DNA of 64,000 bases, taken from DASSWB01 sp035705495 (GTDB lineage Bacteria; Bacteroidota; Bacteroidia; Flavobacteriales; Flavobacteriaceae). The stretch lies in the NCBI GenBank assembly GCA_035705495.1, contig DASSWB010000026.1, forward strand, positions 22,984 through 86,983, read 5' to 3'. Within the stretch, counting starts at the first letter, position 1, and every line of letters begins with the position of its first letter. Below, piece after piece: positions 53,560 through 62,896 of the stretch. The translations under genes were made by a program, and so were the position numbers. The notes under the pieces are model-generated. The model did no database searches. It saw nothing but the letters and a program-made list of their open reading frames with translations, and was not told the DNA's origin.

Positions 53560-54339
53560 ATGATGAATTCCAGAAAAGATCAATTAATGGCATTTGACAA
53601 ATTGTTGACAATCATGGATGAACTTCGGGAGCAATGTCCATGGGATAAAAAGCAAACTATGCTCTCTTTGAGGCATCTTACCATTGAAGAAGTTTATGAG
53701 CTTGGTGATGCCATTTTGGACGGAGATCAGGATGAAATCAAAAAGGAATTGGGCGATATTTTATTGCATATTGTTTTCTATTCCAGGATAGGCAGTGAGA
53801 CAAATGATTTTGATATTGCTGATGTGGCAAACAGCATTTGTGAGAAATTAATCAATCGGCATCCGCATATTTATGGCGATGTAAAAGTCGAAAATGAAGA
53901 AGATGTAAAGCGCAATTGGGAAAAATTAAAATTGAAAGAAGGAAAGAAAAGCGTTTTGGAAGGCGTTCCCAATTCTTTACCAGCTTTGGTGAAAGCCAGT
54001 AGGATCCAAGAGAAAGTTGCTGGGGTAGGATTTGATTGGGAAGAGCCACAGCAAGTTTTTGAAAAAGTAAAAGAAGAACTGGATGAGCTGCAACAGGAAA
54101 TAAATATTTCGAATAAAGATGCAATTGAGGCCGAATTTGGCGATGTGCTATTTTCCATGGTCAATTATGCCAGGTTTTTGGACATCAATCCTGAAAATGC
54201 GTTGGAACGGACGAATAAAAAGTTCATCCAACGTTTCAAATATCTTGAAGCAAAAGCAAAAGAGCATAAAAAGGATTTGAAGGACATGAGTTTGGAGGAA
54301 ATGGATATTTTCTGGGAAGAGGCGAAGAAATTTAAATAA
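53560..54339 (+). CDS. mazG: Nucleoside triphosphate pyrophosphohydrolase
   Basis: A 259-residue protein with two MazG domains. The N-terminal one has CPWDKKQTMLSL, LTIEEVYELGDAI and KKELGDILLHIVFYSR with the metal-binding E-E-x-x-D pattern; the C-terminal one has EEPQQVFEKVKEELDEL and EAEFGDVLFSMVNYAR. In E. coli MazG hydrolyses NTPs and can lower (p)ppGpp. Start ATG at 53560 or the adjacent ATG at 53563. It follows DUF5606, as in relatives. Confidence 0.95.
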   Translation: MMNSRKDQLMAFDKLLTIMDELREQCPWDKKQTMLSLRHLTIEEVYELGDAILDGDQDEIKKELGDILLHIVFYSRIGSETNDFDIADVANSICEKLINRHPHIYGDVKVENEEDVKRNWEKLKLKEGKKSVLEGVPNSLPALVKASRIQEKVAGVGFDWEEPQQVFEKVKEELDELQQEINISNKDAIEAEFGDVLFSMVNYARFLDINPENALERTNKKFIQRFKYLEAKAKEHKKDLKDMSLEEMDIFWEEAKKFK

Positions 54340-54345
54340 ATGTCA

Positions 54346-54452
54346 ATTTGACAGGTCTATCTGCTAAAAAACTGACATTTCGTCTTGTTTTTTAAAAAGG
54401 TATCTATTTTGTTTAAAGGAATATAAGTTATTAACCTTTAAAACAGAACAAT
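54346..54452 (+). promoter_or_regulatory. Promoter region of hsp20 with an inverted repeat
   Basis: Upstream of the small heat-shock gene lies AAATGTCA (54338-54345 region) with TGACATTT about 27 bases later, and a nested TGTCAA/TTGACA. The arms could be an operator or a hairpin. A TATTTTG just before the gene is a loose -7 match. Its function is not demonstrated. Confidence 0.35.
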
Positions 54453-54896
54453 ATGAACTTAGTAAAGCGTAAACCAGATGTATGGCTTCCTTCAATTTTG
54501 GATGAATTTCTAAAAACTGATTGGATGGGTGGAACAGAGTCGGTACCGAAAATTGGCTCAACAATACCTGCTGTCAATATCACCGAAAACGAAGACAATT
54601 TCATCGTTGAAGTTGCAGCTCCAGGGAAGGAAAAGAAGGATTTCAATATTGAATTGAACAATGATGTGCTCACGATTTCTTCCGAGGAGAAAAACGAAAA
54701 TGAAAACAAGGAAGAAAACGGAAGGGTAACTCGACGGGAATTTAGTTATTCCAGCTTCAAACGTGCTTTTAACCTACCGGAATCAGTAAACAACGATATG
54801 ATTTCTGCGGTTTACACTAACGGTGTTCTAATGATTACTTTGCCAAAGAAAGAAGAGGCAAAAGTTCAGCCCAAACGCATGATTGAAATAGAATAA
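54453..54896 (+). CDS. Small heat-shock protein, Hsp20/alpha-crystallin
   Basis: A 147-residue chaperone. The alpha-crystallin domain runs from about residue 40 to 135 (PAVNITENEDNFIVEVAAPGKEKKDFNIE, in parts), with GVLMITLPKKEE at its end and the C-terminal RMIEIE tail carrying a short I-x-I motif. It holds unfolding proteins in an ATP-free manner. Length is normal for bacterial Hsp20. The upstream palindromic region and isolated position suggest heat or stress control. Confidence 0.93.
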   Translation: MNLVKRKPDVWLPSILDEFLKTDWMGGTESVPKIGSTIPAVNITENEDNFIVEVAAPGKEKKDFNIELNNDVLTISSEEKNENENKEENGRVTRREFSYSSFKRAFNLPESVNNDMISAVYTNGVLMITLPKKEEAKVQPKRMIEIE

Positions 54897-54913
54897 TTCT
54901 ATACCGGGTTTTA

Positions 54914-54943
54914 AAAAAGGCTGTCTGAAAAGATGGCCTTTTT
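54914..54943. terminator. Bidirectional terminator between hsp20 and the fibre-like gene
   Basis: AAAAAGGC and GCCTTTTT pair around a 14-base loop, between convergent genes. The left arm is 18 bases after the hsp20 stop. Confidence 0.75.
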
Positions 54944-56261
54944 AATTTCCAATTACAATCCAGTTACTCCCGTCGCTTTGCACGATTATTTTTTCCTCTG
55001 CATTTAATAAGTTTACGGTCGCATTTGAAAATCCATTCAAAATTTGACTGGAATTTGATACGCTTAATGTTGAGGGTGCAACAGTGGCTGCGTTCAGGAT
55101 CGTATAGGTTTTTCCAAATAAAGTTGAGGGGTCTGGAAATAAAATATTATCTACATTTTGCTTAATTCTAATGGTCGACATTGATGAAGTTAAGGTCAAG
55201 GTAGTCGTTGGAGCGGAAACGGTTAGAAACGCTTTCGTGTTTTCCGGAACCCATTCTGCCTGACCGTTTATTCCCATTTTCATGATTTCACCTTCCGCGC
55301 CTTTTGATATGGGAAGAATATAATTATCAGCATTGTCCAAACCATTGGAGATCGTACCAATTGATACTTTCCCCAAGAAATAACCGGCATATACGTCGGA
55401 AAACGCTGTTCCTTCCGCCTGACTGTATAAACCATATATTGTTCCTGCACTTGTATTTCCTCCAATGGTACTGTACAGTCCGTAATTGAAACTTTCTGCA
55501 CCATGTGTTTTACCTACAATATTGTAAACTCCGTAAATATCGTTGAGGGAGGTGCTGCCTTGATTGGTTTCATTATAGATTCCAAAGTGAATTCCATCAC
55601 CTGCGCTAGAAACTACATTGTACAAACCATATTTCATGGTGTCTGTCGCGGTTGAGTTTTTAATTCTGATCCCGTAGGTTTTGCCATTGGCATTACTTTC
55701 ATTTTCTACGTCGATACCAAATGTGTGATAACTTGCTCCGCTGGAAGGATGGCTGTTCACTACGAGTAGTGCCTTTCTGGGTTTTCCTGTTAGGTTTGCC
55801 GTGTCGTCATTGACAAAAACACTCATTTGGGCCGCATCTTCTTGCTCGCCAATGCTTATGATTCCGGTTCTGAAAATATCATCTTCAATAGAATCCGGCA
55901 ACTCGGAAGTTTCCATTACTTGAAAGCTTCGGTTTTTATCGGTGATTAATTTTTCCCATTTCAATTGGTCAAAATTCCAAAAGTAAAATCCACGAGGATA
56001 AGTTATCATTTCCATTGCAGCATTTTCCAGTTGAATTTCTTCCTTTAAAAAAATCAACATGCCGTCTTGTTCCATTCCTGGTTCGGCTATTGGTAATGTG
56101 CTCAAACGTGGAATTAAAATCCCATCTTTAATCCCTGGTGTTGTACCAAGGACGGTAATATCCATTAACGCTTGTGGGTTTGTTGTATTGATTCCGACTT
56201 GGGCTTTCAGTATTCCAGAATAAAAAATAGCAAAGAGTAAAAAAAGCTTCGTTTTCTTCAT
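54942..56261 (-). CDS. Secreted repeat-rich protein of unknown function (fibre/adhesin-like)
   Basis: A 439-residue exported protein with signal peptide (FLLFAIFYSGILKAQ) and the VGINTTNPQALMDITV start found in many flavobacterial surface proteins with Ser/Thr/Gly-rich repeats. The middle (about 150-300) contains several copies of a turn pattern like YGLYN... / IYGLYS... separated by Gly-rich loops, as in tail-fibre-like beta folds. The C-terminus is a short beta-sandwich ending SNWIVIGN. No type IX sorting domain is seen, so its export route beyond the inner membrane is unclear. Confidence 0.7.
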   Translation of the reverse strand: MKKTKLFLLFAIFYSGILKAQVGINTTNPQALMDITVLGTTPGIKDGILIPRLSTLPIAEPGMEQDGMLIFLKEEIQLENAAMEMITYPRGFYFWNFDQLKWEKLITDKNRSFQVMETSELPDSIEDDIFRTGIISIGEQEDAAQMSVFVNDDTANLTGKPRKALLVVNSHPSSGASYHTFGIDVENESNANGKTYGIRIKNSTATDTMKYGLYNVVSSAGDGIHFGIYNETNQGSTSLNDIYGVYNIVGKTHGAESFNYGLYSTIGGNTSAGTIYGLYSQAEGTAFSDVYAGYFLGKVSIGTISNGLDNADNYILPISKGAEGEIMKMGINGQAEWVPENTKAFLTVSAPTTTLTLTSSMSTIRIKQNVDNILFPDPSTLFGKTYTILNAATVAPSTLSVSNSSQILNGFSNATVNLLNAEEKIIVQSDGSNWIVIGN

Positions 56262-56398
56262 AATTTACGAGGAATCAATCAAATTAATTAGTGGAAACGG
56301 TCAAAAATAAGGATTCACTATGTTCTTCGATGGGTTTCGCTTTTCTCTGCTGAAGAAAATTGGAAACTTGGCGGCTAAACCTCAATTTATGTTAAATA

Positions 56399-56426
56399 AA
56401 AAAACCTGGACAATTCCAGGTTTTTT
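56399..56426 (-). terminator. Terminator downstream of dps
   Basis: AAAAAACCTGGA and TCCAGGTTTTTT form a 12-bp stem with a CAAT loop, 22 bases past the dps stop on the minus strand. Confidence 0.85.
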
Positions 56427-56447
56427 GTTTCCAAAAATTTCTCTCAG

Positions 56448-56939
56448 TTAAGCAGGCGTATGGTTGTCGGTCGATTTCATTTTCCATGCATCCAGCATCC
56501 AACTGGTTTTTTCGATATCACGAATATATGCACCAATAAGGTCGATTGTTCCTTCATCTTCAGCTTCTTCTGCGACTTTTGTTACTTTCCGCATCTGATC
56601 CAACAATGCAGCATGGTCTTTTAAAAGGGTTTCAATCATTTTCCGATCCTCCAATTCCGACGGAGATTCTTTTAAGTTGCTTGATTTTAAATACTCACTA
56701 TAATTACTGGTGGGCTGATATCTCAAAGTGAGGATTCTTTCTGCTATTTCGTCTATTTTCAGCATCGCATCATCATACAATTCTTCAAACTTCTGGTGAA
56801 GTGCAAAGAAATGCGGACCTAAAATATTCCAGTGGAAGTTGCGGAGTTTTTGGTAATATAAATGATAATCGGCCAAAAGAATATTAAGTTCTTTGACTGT
56901 TTTGGCATTTTTCTCTTTGTTTAAATTTAAGTAATTCAT
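56448..56939 (-). CDS. Dps family ferritin-like DNA-protection protein
   Basis: A 163-residue protein of the Dps/starvation-induced ferritin family, which oxidises iron with peroxide and often coats DNA. The ferroxidase residues lie in NFHWNILGPHFFALHQKFEELYDDAMLKIDEIAERIL (seen here in parts: HWN...H...D...DE), matching the inter-subunit His/Asp/Glu cluster. Length is normal. Together with the Fur-like regulator it fits an iron and oxidative-stress theme, though the two genes are far apart. Confidence 0.93.
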   Translation of the reverse strand: MNYLNLNKEKNAKTVKELNILLADYHLYYQKLRNFHWNILGPHFFALHQKFEELYDDAMLKIDEIAERILTLRYQPTSNYSEYLKSSNLKESPSELEDRKMIETLLKDHAALLDQMRKVTKVAEEAEDEGTIDLIGAYIRDIEKTSWMLDAWKMKSTDNHTPA

Positions 56940-56984
56940 GAATTCTGGTTTTTGTTTATTGTTATTGAAGTTTTATCTCTCTGT

Positions 56985-57293
56985 TCATGGTTTCTCTCGG
57001 TATAATTTTTCAATCATTTCCTTAGAAATCTGTCCGCTGTAAACACCATACCCGTCAACCAATGTTCCTTTCCTGCCCGTTGAGGTCGTGACCGCAAAAA
57101 GTATGGAGTTGTCGTCTGGGTTTGAAAATCCTTCAAATCTCAAAACTTTATCAATAACAAACTCTTGAGGTTTGAATTTTTCTTTTGTTTTTGTGAGGGC
57201 GAGCTCAGCATCCTCCAAATTAAAATCATGAACGTAACCTTCTTCGTCACGTAATTTTTGGAGCGCTTGAGACAATGTTCCGTAGTCTTTCAT
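56985..57293 (-). CDS. Small conserved protein of unknown function
   Basis: A 102-residue cytoplasmic protein; ATG at 57293 (KDYGTLSQALQKL) chosen because an upstream TTG would add 43 residues with no similarity to the family. The pattern YxTLxxALxxL...GYxxDFNL...F.VDxxxRFEGxSNPDDNSxxxAxxT...KGxLVDxYGVY is that of a Bacteroidota family often labelled phosphoribosylpyrophosphate synthetase, a name not supported by any PRPP motif. Role unknown. Confidence 0.75.
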   Translation of the reverse strand: MKDYGTLSQALQKLRDEEGYVHDFNLEDAELALTKTKEKFKPQEFVIDKVLRFEGFSNPDDNSILFAVTTSTGRKGTLVDGYGVYSGQISKEMIEKLYREKP

Positions 57294-57470
57294 GGTAAGA
57301 TAGTTTCTGGATAAATTACTGCCAAACTTCCATTTGTGCAAGTTTGACGATGAGTTTAGTAGAAATTTAACTCCGTTTAAAATTTCAGGCTGCTGTTTCA
57401 AATTCTGCCAACATACATTCAATAACTGTTTTCTTCTTTTTTATAGTGGCTTTTATATTTTAATTTTATT

Positions 57471-57497
57471 TTTGCTTGGTTTATACAGTTACTTTTG
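57471..57497 (+). promoter_or_regulatory. Promoter-like TTTG-N15-TACTTTTG before the hybrid kinase gene
   Basis: A TTTG (57471-57474) and TACTTTTG (57490-57497, exact TAnnTTTG) stand 15 bases apart, 18 bases ahead of the ATG. The spacing is short of the usual 17-20, so it is a moderate match. Confidence 0.4.
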
Positions 57498-57515
57498 TAG
57501 CTTTCCGGCAATTAA

Positions 57516-59723
57516 ATGAAAATGTACAACAGCCTTTTTTTAAAGAAAATCCTCTTTTGTCTTTTAGGTTCTTTGGTATTTTTCAATCTTCCATCGGTTA
57601 CAGCACAAAAAATCCCAAAAGATAGTTTAGAAGTGCTTTATAGAATTTCCGAAAATGCGCTTTACAAGCATCAATACAGAAATTCTATTGAATCGGCAGT
57701 AACGCTTCTTCGAGAAGCCACAAAATCAGGATCTTATTATTATCAATTCAATGCCTATAACTTATTGGGTATGAGTTATGAAGACGTGAAAGATACTGCC
57801 CGCGCAAAGAAGTACTACAAATTGGCACTGGAAAGGGCCAAGACCGCCCAAAATGACACCTTAATGGGTTGGGCATATAACAATCTCGGGAATATGTATT
57901 CTGCGGAAGAGGACAATTACCAAACGGGAATTGACTACTATAACCGAGCTATTGAGGCGGTAGAAAAATTTGAAGATTCTATAGAATTATTGACTCCTTT
58001 TATTAATATCGCCTGGACCTATTTGGAATTTTGCGAATTTGACAAAGCTTATCCATACTTAAAGAAATCGAGCGAATTATTTAATAATCCCAAAGATCGT
58101 TTGACGCAAACACAACTCTTCAATTTATGGGGGATGTATCATAGTGGGAAAAATAATGAAGAACAAGCACGAGAATTTTTTACAAAATCATTAAGTATTG
58201 CGGAAAAAGATTCGCTTTTTATTGAGGCCTCCACAGCTTACAAACAGTATGCGAATTTTCTGTACAAAACCGGGGATTATGCCGAAGCTTTTAAGGCGCT
58301 CCAAAAACATAACAAGTATCAGGACAAAGTTTTTGAAAAGGAAAAAATCAAACAAATAGAAGCGGCCAATGCAAAATTTGAAGTCAGTGAATACCGACGA
58401 AATTTGGAATTAGCCCAAAAAAAACAGCTTTATAAAGACAAAATTATCGAGAATTCGCGGAATGTGGTATGGATTTTAATCGGTTCCGCATTTATTTTAT
58501 TGGTGATTCTTGTAATTCTTTATAGAACCAACAAAACAAAAAAAGCACTTATTGAGGAACTTCAGCAGAAAAACCAAGAACTGATTACGGCGAAAGAGGA
58601 AGCAGTGAGATTGTCAAATTTGAAAACCCAATTCTTTTCAACAGTAAACCACGAACTCCGCACTCCATTATATGGTGTAGTGGGGCTAACCTCGTTGCTG
58701 CTGGAAGATAAATCAATCTCAAAACATCAGGAAGATCTTAAATCCTTAAAGTTTTCTGCAGATTATTTATTGGCATTGATCAATGATGTGCTTCAAATGA
58801 ATAAAATGGAATCGAACTTAGTGAAGTTGGAAAATATGAATTTCAACTTGTACGATTTGATGAGCAGTATTGTAAAATCGTTTGAATTTACACGACTACA
58901 GAACAAGAATTCGATTCATCTGGAAATAGATAAAAATATTCCGAAGTTTTTGCGTGGTGATTCAATACGAATCTCCCAAATTTTAATGAACCTCACCGGA
59001 AACGCGATGAAATTCACCGAAGACGGTCATATTTGGTTGATTGCCCGCTTGGTCTCACAGGAGAAAAACAAAAGCACAGTGTATTTTGAGGTAAGGGACA
59101 GTGGTTCTGGTATTCCCACAAACAAACAACAGGAAATATTTGAAGAGTTTTCCCAACTTCGTAACCATAACTATAATTATCAAGGTACTGGCCTCGGACT
59201 TTCAATCGTGAAGCGTTTACTTCAATTATTTGATTCTACCATTCATGTGGCAAGTGAAGAGGGGAAGGGGTCGGCTTTCAGTTTTGAGATTACTTTTGAA
59301 AATGGGTTCAACATCAGCAAAGAGAAAATAGAAGAATTCAATTTGAATGACGGCTCTCTGGTAGGAAAAAGAATCTTGGTTGTTGACGATAACCGAATCA
59401 ATCGTGCGGTCACCAAACGAATTTTGGAGAAAAAAGGCGTTGTTTGCAATGAAGCAATAGATGGGGAATCGGCCATTAATAAAATCAAGGAAGAGGCTTA
59501 CGATCTTGTATTAATGGATATTAATATGCCAAACATCAACGGATTGGAAGCAACAAGAACTATTCGGGGATTTAATAAAGATCTTCCAATCATTGCGTTA
59601 ACAGCAGTGGAAATTGAGGAAATGAGCGAACAAATCATTGCTTCTGGAATGAATGATATTATTGTGAAACCTTATGACATTCCACAATTTTTCCAGACCA
59701 TTATGAAAATGCTTCAAGGTTAG
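57516..59723 (+). CDS. TPR hybrid histidine kinase with receiver domain
   Basis: A 735-residue sensor. Order: signal peptide (ends LPSVTAQ), periplasmic TPR-like helical repeats (about 40-290), one membrane helix (about 315-337), coiled coil, HisKA with phospho-acceptor His379 in NHELRTPL, HATPase (N-box FTEDGHIW, G-box SGSGIPTNKQ and GTGLGLSIV), and a C-terminal receiver (about 618-735) with phosphorylatable Asp about 667 in LMDINMP. It is a one-protein phosphorelay that would signal envelope or peptide cues; no DNA-binding partner is adjacent. Confidence 0.93.
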   Translation: MKMYNSLFLKKILFCLLGSLVFFNLPSVTAQKIPKDSLEVLYRISENALYKHQYRNSIESAVTLLREATKSGSYYYQFNAYNLLGMSYEDVKDTARAKKYYKLALERAKTAQNDTLMGWAYNNLGNMYSAEEDNYQTGIDYYNRAIEAVEKFEDSIELLTPFINIAWTYLEFCEFDKAYPYLKKSSELFNNPKDRLTQTQLFNLWGMYHSGKNNEEQAREFFTKSLSIAEKDSLFIEASTAYKQYANFLYKTGDYAEAFKALQKHNKYQDKVFEKEKIKQIEAANAKFEVSEYRRNLELAQKKQLYKDKIIENSRNVVWILIGSAFILLVILVILYRTNKTKKALIEELQQKNQELITAKEEAVRLSNLKTQFFSTVNHELRTPLYGVVGLTSLLLEDKSISKHQEDLKSLKFSADYLLALINDVLQMNKMESNLVKLENMNFNLYDLMSSIVKSFEFTRLQNKNSIHLEIDKNIPKFLRGDSIRISQILMNLTGNAMKFTEDGHIWLIARLVSQEKNKSTVYFEVRDSGSGIPTNKQQEIFEEFSQLRNHNYNYQGTGLGLSIVKRLLQLFDSTIHVASEEGKGSAFSFEITFENGFNISKEKIEEFNLNDGSLVGKRILVVDDNRINRAVTKRILEKKGVVCNEAIDGESAINKIKEEAYDLVLMDINMPNINGLEATRTIRGFNKDLPIIALTAVEIEEMSEQIIASGMNDIIVKPYDIPQFFQTIMKMLQG

Positions 59724-59742
59724 CATTTTTCAGAAACAAAAA

Positions 59743-59766
59743 AACCGCTCCAAGACTGAAGCGGTT
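59743..59766. terminator. Bidirectional terminator between hybrid kinase and htpG
   Basis: AACCGCT and AGCGGTT form a 7-bp stem with a 10-base loop, with A and T tracts outside, between the two convergent stops. Confidence 0.82.
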
Positions 59767-59786
59767 CATTTTTAAAATCAAAAAAA

Positions 59787-61673
59787 CTATTTCACCATCT
59801 CAAAACTACGTTTTATAAATGCGGTCAATTCTTCACCTTTCAATAAATTCTGGGAAAGTTTTGCCAAATCCAATGATTGTTTGATCAATCTTTCTTGTTT
59901 TTTTGCTGTTTTGCTATTCAAAATCTCTGAAACCAGTTCGTGGTTTGTATTGATCACCAAATTGTACATTTCCGGCATATTTCCCATACCAAACATTCCA
60001 CCGCCACCGGTTTGTTGCATTTCTTTCATTCGGCGCATAAACTCTGGTTGCGTAATCATAAGCGGTGCCGCATTGCTGTCCATCGCTTCCAATTGAATAG
60101 CATATTTTTCCTGCGGAATTACTTTTTCAAAATCCGCTTTTAACTTTTCCATCTCTTCTTCTGAAAGTTTGGAAATTGCTTCGTCTTCTTTTTTGATCAA
60201 GTTGTTCACGTGATCTGAATCTACTCGGACAAATGAAATTTTCTCTTTTGTCGATTCCATTTTTTGCAGCAAATGCGAAACAATTGGAGAATCCAGAAGC
60301 AATACTTCATAATCTTTTTCTTTTGCCGCTTCAATATAGCTGTGCTGCGCATCTTTATTGGACGCATAAAGAATAACCAAATTGCCGTCTTTATCCGTTT
60401 GGTTTGGTTTGATTTTTTCCTCCAATTCTTCGAAAGTGAAATATTTCCCATCAACAGTAGGATAAAGCGCGAATTTTTCGGCTTTTTCAAAGAATTTTTC
60501 TTCGGAAAGCATTCCGTATTCAATGACAATTTTAATGTCATCCCACTTACTTTCAAAATCTTCCCTGTTTTCATTGAAAAGTTCTTTCAACTTATCCGCA
60601 ACTTTTCTGGTGATATAAGAGGAGATTTTTTTCACCGCACCATCCGCCTGAAGATATGATCTGGAAACATTTAATGGGATATCCGGCGAATCGATCACAC
60701 CGCGAAGCATCGTTAAAAATTCGGGAACAATTCCTTCAACATTATCAGTTACATAAACCTGATTTTGGTACAATTGGATTCTATCCTTTTGAATATTCAT
60801 ATCCTGTCCCAATTTTGGAAAATATAAAATTCCGGTGAGGTTAAAAGGATAGTCAACATTCAAATGAATATGGAACAAAGGTTCCTCAAACTGCATTGGA
60901 TACAGTTCCCTGTAAAAATCTTTGTAATCTTTATCTTCTAATTCCGTGGGTTGTTTTGTCCACGCTGGTGTAGGGTTGTTGATAATATTATCAACCGTTT
61001 TTGTTTCTGGTTTTGCGTCTTTGGGAGCATCTTCTGGAAGCGGTAAAGTTTCTTCTTTGGTTCCGAATTTAATCGGAACAGGCATAAACTTGTTGTACTT
61101 CACCAACAATTCACGGATGCGGGATTCTTCTAAAAACTGTTTGTCATCTTCATTGATATGAAGGATGATTTCAGTTCCTCTTTCTGTTTTGTCGCTTTCT
61201 TCCAAAGTGAATTCTGTGGTTCCCTCGCAAATCCAATGCGCTGCAGGTTGATCCTTGTATGATTTTGTTCGGATTTCAACTTTGTTTGCCACCATAAAAG
61301 CGGAATAAAATCCGAGTCCGAAATGACCTATAATTCCGCTGTCTTTAGCTGAATCTTTATATTTTTCCAGAAATTCTTCCGCTCCCGAAAAAGCCACCTG
61401 GTTGATATATTTTTCAACTTCTTCCTTGGTCATCCCAATTCCGTTGTCAATAATATGAAGCGTTTTATTCTCTTTGTCGATTTTCACTTCAATCGTCGGA
61501 TTGTCATAATCTACAGAAGCTTCACCAATACTGCTTAAATGCTTAAGTTTCAAAGTAGCATCGGTTGCGTTCGAAATTAATTCCCTTAAAAATATTTCGT
61601 GATCGCTGTAAAGGAATTTTTTTATTAATGGAAAAATGTTTTCAACAGATACATTAATGTTTCCAGTTGCCAT
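59787..61673 (-). CDS. htpG: Molecular chaperone HtpG (Hsp90)
   Basis: A 628-residue Hsp90. N-terminal GHKL ATPase: FLRELISNATDATLKL, IDNGIGMTKEE, GHFGLGFYSAF and GTEIILHI. The middle domain has YFPKLGQDMNIQKDRIQLYQNQVYVTDN and GVIDSPDIPLNVSRSYLQ with the catalytic Arg, and the C-terminal dimerisation domain follows. Length is normal. It may work with Hsp20 and the Clp/Dps-type stress genes. The right flank (61674-61873) is a 200-base noncoding gap with no clear element. Confidence 0.97.
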   Translation of the reverse strand: MATGNINVSVENIFPLIKKFLYSDHEIFLRELISNATDATLKLKHLSSIGEASVDYDNPTIEVKIDKENKTLHIIDNGIGMTKEEVEKYINQVAFSGAEEFLEKYKDSAKDSGIIGHFGLGFYSAFMVANKVEIRTKSYKDQPAAHWICEGTTEFTLEESDKTERGTEIILHINEDDKQFLEESRIRELLVKYNKFMPVPIKFGTKEETLPLPEDAPKDAKPETKTVDNIINNPTPAWTKQPTELEDKDYKDFYRELYPMQFEEPLFHIHLNVDYPFNLTGILYFPKLGQDMNIQKDRIQLYQNQVYVTDNVEGIVPEFLTMLRGVIDSPDIPLNVSRSYLQADGAVKKISSYITRKVADKLKELFNENREDFESKWDDIKIVIEYGMLSEEKFFEKAEKFALYPTVDGKYFTFEELEEKIKPNQTDKDGNLVILYASNKDAQHSYIEAAKEKDYEVLLLDSPIVSHLLQKMESTKEKISFVRVDSDHVNNLIKKEDEAISKLSEEEMEKLKADFEKVIPQEKYAIQLEAMDSNAAPLMITQPEFMRRMKEMQQTGGGGMFGMGNMPEMYNLVINTNHELVSEILNSKTAKKQERLIKQSLDLAKLSQNLLKGEELTAFIKRSFEMVK

Positions 61674-61873
61674 ATTTTAATTTTTTTAGTTTTAAATAAT
61701 GTCGTGTGGAAGTCAAAAAAAATACCAATTACCCAGTTTCTGCCAATCTGACATAAATTAATGCGTTATAGAAGGAATCTCCAATCACGAAATAATATTA
61801 ATCTTCTTATATTGCAGCATCTTTTTTAAGGCCTATTTCTGCTGATTGAAAAGACGCGAAAAAATATCTAAAA
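61674..61873. other. Divergent gap between htpG and the fabH homologue
   Basis: 200 bases without an ORF I can support, AT-rich, expected to hold promoters for both neighbours. I found no perfect TTTG-N19-TAnnTTTG match and no hairpin worth calling. Confidence 0.35.
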
Positions 61874-62884
61874 ATGTATCAGACAAAAATTTCCGGTCTT
61901 GGGTATTATGTTCCAGAAAATATAGTGACCAATGACGATCTTTCAAAAAAAATGGAAACCAACGATGCGTGGATTCAAGAGCGCACGGGAATCAAGGAAA
62001 GGAGACACATTAAAAAAGGAGACGGCAATTCAACTGCCGTGATGGGTGTGAAAGCCGCAAAAATTGCGTTGGAGCGTGCTGAAATTTCCAAAGACGATAT
62101 TGATCTTATCGTTTTTGCCACGCTAAGTCCCGACTATTATTTTCCAGGTGCAGGAGTACAGGTGCAGGAAATGTTGGATATTCATACGTGCCCCGCATTG
62201 GATGTGAGAAATCAGTGTAGCGGATTTATCTACGCACTTTCTGTGGCAGATCAATTCATCAAAACCGGTATGTACAAAAATGTATTGGTGATTGGAAGTG
62301 AAAATCATAGTGGCGGACTTGATATGACAACACGAGGAAGAAGTGTTTCCGTGATTTTTGGTGATGGTGCGGGCGCTGCGGTTTTATCCAGAAGTGATCA
62401 TAATGCACAAGGAATTCTTTCCACTCATTTACATTCTGAAGGAAAACACGCACTCGAACTCGCATTAAAAGGTCCAAGTACAATGCATTGGGTTCCGGAA
62501 ATTCTGGAAGAAAATCCGCAGGGAGATGATATTCCATATTTTCCTTATATGAACGGACAGTTTGTTTTTAAACATGCTGTTGTCCGTTTTTCTGAAGTTA
62601 TAAAAGAAGGTTTGGAAGCCAACGGACTCGAAGTAAAGGATATTGATATGCTCATTCCGCATCAGGCGAATTTGAGGATTTCACAATTTATTCAGCAGAA
62701 ATTTGGATTGAAAGACGAACAGGTTTTCAATAATATCCAGAAGTACGGAAATACAACGGCTGCTTCAATTCCAATTGCGCTCACCGAAGCTTGGGAAGAA
62801 GGAAAAATAAAAGAAGGAGATGTGATTGTTTTGGCTGCTTTTGGTAGCGGATTTACTTGGGCAAGTGCGGTTATTAAATGGTAG
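61874..62884 (+). CDS. fabH: 3-oxoacyl-ACP synthase III homologue (KAS III/FabH)
   Basis: A 336-residue thiolase-fold enzyme. Catalytic residues Cys115 (in VRNQCSGFIYAL), His and Asn (in IPHQANLRI and YGNTTAASIPIAL) are intact, and IFGDGAGAAVL and FGSGFTWASAVI match the family. KAS III condenses acetyl-CoA or branched acyl-CoA with malonyl-ACP to start fatty-acid synthesis. Several paralogues exist in Flavobacteriia, so this one could act in a specialised pathway rather than general lipid synthesis. A short repeat-bearing gap separates it from HMG-CoA lyase. Confidence 0.92.
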   Translation: MYQTKISGLGYYVPENIVTNDDLSKKMETNDAWIQERTGIKERRHIKKGDGNSTAVMGVKAAKIALERAEISKDDIDLIVFATLSPDYYFPGAGVQVQEMLDIHTCPALDVRNQCSGFIYALSVADQFIKTGMYKNVLVIGSENHSGGLDMTTRGRSVSVIFGDGAGAAVLSRSDHNAQGILSTHLHSEGKHALELALKGPSTMHWVPEILEENPQGDDIPYFPYMNGQFVFKHAVVRFSEVIKEGLEANGLEVKDIDMLIPHQANLRISQFIQQKFGLKDEQVFNNIQKYGNTTAASIPIALTEAWEEGKIKEGDVIVLAAFGSGFTWASAVIKW

Positions 62885-62896
62885 GGGTTTTAAATT

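Noticed and set aside
56985..57293. Calling this gene a phosphoribosylpyrophosphate synthetase, a label often attached to the family
   Set aside because: A 102-residue protein with no PRPP-binding motif cannot be a normal PRPP synthetase; the name is not supported.
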